This document shows, one piece after another, positions 5,074 through 6,906 of a stretch of DNA of 6,906 bases; position 1 is the first letter of the stretch, and each line of letters opens with the position of its first letter. A program made the position numbers and the translations under genes. This DNA comes from Chloroflexota bacterium (GTDB taxonomy: Bacteria > Chloroflexota > Anaerolineae > Aggregatilineales > Phototrophicaceae): positions 1 through 6,906 of the forward strand of contig JAPOYU010000136.1 of NCBI GenBank assembly GCA_026706395.1. The letters are read 5' to 3'. The notes below the pieces were generated by a model that ran no database searches, was not told the origin of the DNA, and saw only the letters and a program-made list of their open reading frames with translations.

Positions 5074-6906
5074 CTACCTCTCCATCATCGCCCCAACCAG
5101 ATTTTCGCCCATGCTGATCTCCGCCAGCGCCGCTATTGCCAGCTTGCCGGCAACACCGGTCGGCGGGTTCGGCGCCCAATCGGCGACGTATTCAATGGTG
5201 AAGGCTTTGCCGAGGTCGTTCGCCGCCAAAGCCGCTTCTTCGCTCTCGAAGATACTGATTCCTACAACCGTGTCCTCGCCGTCATTGAATGCGAATTGGG
5301 CAAATAAACCGCCTAACTCTTGCAGCGCCGGCAGCAGGTGCGCTATGGCCAGGTCATTCGCTTCATCAAAATGCGCCAGGTCGAAACCTTCGTAGAAGCG
5401 AACGCTGGCGTATAGCTCGCCAGCTTGACCATTGTCATCTGTGTCCAGCAGCGCGGGGACGTAGTTCATTGCCAAGGGTCCTTCAAAGATCCTGGGCGCG
5501 TTCGGAAATAGGGGCGCTACGTTTTCGCCGATGAATTCACGTGCCGCGTCATTGGATACCGTGGCTTGCTCGGCCGAATCGAACAGGCTGACCGTCGCAA
5601 GCCCGTCCCCTGCCGGCAGGAAGAAATAGCCGACGAAGCCGTCACTTTCGCGGATGTTCGGCAAGAAGCCTTCAATGGTCAGGCGCGCGATCTCAGCTTG
5701 GTCGGCCGGGTTGATGCCGTCGTAAAGGCGGACGCTGGCGAATACGCTGTCATCCATCATGCCGTCTATCAGGTTCGCGCCCATGTCAATCTCGGCCAAC
5801 GCCGCCACAGCGAGAGGTCCGCTGACCTGCAGCGGATCTTCCGGCAGCCAATCCGCCAGGTACTCCGCCACGAAATCAGCCGCGATATCGGAGCCTCGCT
5901 GCAAACTCTCCTCCGAATCCATGATCCGCAGCGCCACCGCCGTGTCAACGCCATCGCTGATCCCGTAGTAAGCGAAGAGACCGCCCGCCTCGCGCAAGTC
6001 TGGCAAATAGACGGACTCGACCAATGTCACCGTCTCATCCAGATGCGCCATGTCGAATCCGTCGTAGATCGCCAATAGCGCGTGAAGCGAGCTCATGTCA
6101 TCAGTCATCATCATCGTATCGGCGTGGCTCACCTCAACCAATCCCTCGACGATCATCGGCGCATTGGGCATCAGCGGCGCCACGTGTTCGGCGATGAAGA
6201 CCCGCGCTGTTTCTCTGGATGCCTGAGCCTGTGCCTCTGTTTCAAACAGGCTGACTGACGCATGTCTTTCACCCACCATCAGCTGATAGTAGCCGACAAA
6301 GCCTTCGCTCTCGCGGAGAATGGGCAAGAAGCCTTCATTCAGCAGGCGAATATAGGTATCATAACCGGCCGGATCGACGCCATCATAGACGCGGACGCTG
6401 GCGAAGACTGGCTGGTCCATCTCTGTGTCGGCGATCAAATTGGCGCCGTCATTGCGGTCCGCCAGCGCGGCGATGCCGAGGCGGCCGCTGACCCGCAGCG
6501 GGACCTGATCGGGGCGATCCGTAAGATGTTCGGCCACAAATTCCGCCGCCAATTCGTTGGCTGCCAGGGCGTTGGCCTCGCTGTCATAGATGCTCAGCGC
6601 TGCCGTGCGGCTGTCGCCATCGTGCATGCGGACGTAGCCCCAAAAGCCTTCCGTCTCCTGTTGAAGCGGAATGAAAATACTGTTGACGAGCGCGGTGGTA
6701 TGCGCGCGCTGCGTCAAATCGACCTCGACATAGACGCGCAGGCTGGCATAGAGCGAAGTCACGTCATCGATCATCATCATGTCATCAGCCGGGGCGAAGT
6801 TGCGCGTATCCATCGGTCCTTGCACGACCGTTGGCGGATTTGGCAAAAGCGGCGCCAGGTTTTCAACGACGAAATCACGGGCGGCATTGTTGGAAGCCGC
6901 CGCCTG
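5074..6906 (-). CDS. Large tandem-repeat protein of alternating ABM-like (dimeric alpha/beta barrel) domains, 3' part
   Basis: The frame is open from the right edge to a TAG stop at 5074-5076; about 610 residues are visible and the start lies outside the window. The apparent first residue at 6846 is an internal TTG (Leu), not a start. The whole visible protein consists of about 100-residue units, each with a beta strand (VFASVRVYDG), a helix, an (E/D)GFVGYY-like strand, a V(S/A)LF(E/D)SE strand and a helix ending in F(I/V)AE. This order and the GF-GY signature resemble the antibiotic-biosynthesis-monooxygenase ferredoxin-like fold. Two subtypes alternate: A ends in APLxPNxPxIVEG, B ends in VSGxLxIAALAExxxGANLI. 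Neighbouring A and B units could pack as built-in pseudo-dimers (inference). No enzyme residues, membrane segment or anchor are visible in this part, and cell location depends on the missing N-terminus. The protein is strongly acidic. Nothing nearby points to its role. Confidence 0.75.
   Translation of the reverse strand, partial: QAAASNNAARDFVVENLAPLLPNPPTVVQGPMDTRNFAPADDMMMIDDVTSLYASLRVYVEVDLTQRAHTTALVNSIFIPLQQETEGFWGYVRMHDGDSRTAALSIYDSEANALAANELAAEFVAEHLTDRPDQVPLRVSGRLGIAALADRNDGANLIADTEMDQPVFASVRVYDGVDPAGYDTYIRLLNEGFLPILRESEGFVGYYQLMVGERHASVSLFETEAQAQASRETARVFIAEHVAPLMPNAPMIVEGLVEVSHADTMMMTDDMSSLHALLAIYDGFDMAHLDETVTLVESVYLPDLREAGGLFAYYGISDGVDTAVALRIMDSEESLQRGSDIAADFVAEYLADWLPEDPLQVSGPLAVAALAEIDMGANLIDGMMDDSVFASVRLYDGINPADQAEIARLTIEGFLPNIRESDGFVGYFFLPAGDGLATVSLFDSAEQATVSNDAAREFIGENVAPLFPNAPRIFEGPLAMNYVPALLDTDDNGQAGELYASVRFYEGFDLAHFDEANDLAIAHLLPALQELGGLFAQFAFNDGEDTVVGISIFESEEAALAANDLGKAFTIEYVADWAPNPPTGVAGKLAIAALAEISMGENLVGAMMER
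5077..5418 (-). repeat. Repeat unit B3, ABM-like domain (C-terminal end of protein)
   Basis: Last domain, from ELYASVRFYEGFDLAHFDEA to the C-terminus. It has GGLFAQFAFNDGED, ISIFESEEAALAAND and the B signature AGKLAIAALAEISMGENLVG. The protein ends seven residues later (AMMER-stop), so the repeat array finishes on a B unit, with no C-terminal anchor or sorting motif. Confidence 0.65.
5467..5745 (-). repeat. Repeat unit A2, ABM-like domain
   Basis: A-type domain, from VFASVRLYDGINPADQAEI to IFEGPLAM. It contains NIRESDGFVGYFFL and VSLFDSAEQATVSN and ends APLFPNAPRIFEG. It is a close copy of A1 at protein level. Confidence 0.65.
5764..6090 (-). repeat. Repeat unit B2, ABM-like domain
   Basis: B-type domain, from SLHALLAIYDGFDMAHLDE to GANLIDG. 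It has GGLFAYYGISDG and a full B signature, VSGPLAVAALAEIDMGANLI. It lies 222 residues after B1, and its linker repeats the methionine-rich pattern (ADTMMMTDD). Confidence 0.65.
6127..6408 (-). repeat. Repeat unit A1, ABM-like domain
   Basis: A-type domain, from VFASVRVYDGVDPAGY to IVEGLVEVS. It contains ILRESEGFVGYYQL and VSLFETEAQAQAS and ends with the A-type APLMPNAPMIVEG. It matches A2 one full period (221 residues, 663 bases) later, including a shared 15-base DNA stretch at 6323-6337 and 5660-5674. Confidence 0.65.
6427..6756 (-). repeat. Repeat unit B1, ABM-like domain
   Basis: First complete B-type domain, from SLYASLRVYVEVD to GANLIAD. It carries EGFWGYV and ALSIYDSEA and ends with the B-type signature VSGRLGIAALADRNDGANLI. 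It is preceded by an acidic methionine-rich linker (DDMMMIDD). Confidence 0.65.
6808..6906 (-). repeat. Repeat unit A0 (C-terminal part only)
   Basis: This is the tail of an A-type domain cut by the window edge: ASNNAARDFVVENLAPLLPN, then PPTVVQG. It aligns with the ends of A1 (FIAEHVAPLMPNAPMIVEG) and A2 (FIGENVAPLFPNAPRIFEG), showing that the protein extends at least one more domain upstream. Confidence 0.65.

Noticed and set aside
5566..6078. Plus-strand frame of 170 codons across the repeat gene
   Set aside because: It is the antisense of the periodic minus-strand gene; its regularity only mirrors that repeat.
6844..6846. Start codon of the repeat protein at 6846
   Set aside because: The codon is TTG in the middle of an A-type repeat tail; the frame and the repeat both continue to the right edge.
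5060..6906. CRISPR array or non-coding tandem repeat
   Set aside because: The periodicity is 663 bases, in frame and degenerate, explained by repeated protein domains; there are no short identical repeats with unique spacers.

Overview
This looks like a chromosomal piece of an uncultured, moderately GC-rich bacterium. The acyl-CoA dehydrogenase and membrane glycosyltransferase would fit a Chloroflexota-type genome. That assignment is an impression from protein style, not a computed placement, and there is no rRNA, tRNA or marker gene to anchor it. I see no CRISPR array, insertion sequence or tRNA.

Layout from left to right. (1) 1-195, minus strand: the N-terminus of an MFS-type transporter that runs off the left edge. 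Its reading frame turns highly charged where TM2 should be, while the opposite strand of bases 1-57 encodes a good TM2, so an inverted junction is suspected near 48-61. (2) 196-354: a divergent promoter region. (3) 355-2124, plus: a large multi-pass membrane protein of GT-C (PMT/ArnT-like) glycosyltransferase type. (4) 2125-2249: a spacer with a strong ribosome binding site leading into a 12-codon ORF, then a promoter candidate. (5) 2250-3443, plus: a complete acyl-CoA dehydrogenase of the glutaryl-CoA dehydrogenase/ACX4 clade. (6) 3444-3792: a 349-base gene-free spacer, very AT-rich in its right part, with small inverted repeats. (7) 3793-4992, plus: a complete self-inhibited (class II) Fic AMP-transferase with a C-terminal winged-helix-like region; it is visibly AT-richer than its neighbours. 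(8) 5014-5037: a hairpin between convergent genes. (9) 5074-6906, minus: the 3' part of a large protein built from alternating A and B copies of a roughly 100-residue ABM-like (dimeric alpha/beta barrel) domain. Five domains are complete, and a sixth is cut by the right edge.

The genes do not form an obvious pathway. The glycosyltransferase and transporter are divergent. The dehydrogenase stands alone, without electron-transfer flavoprotein or CoA-ligase neighbours. The AT-rich spacer plus fic gene looks like an acquired cargo segment set between ordinary GC-rich genes. The most unusual items are the alternating-domain repeat protein, the likely inverted junction at the left edge, and the fic island with its dyad-containing upstream region.
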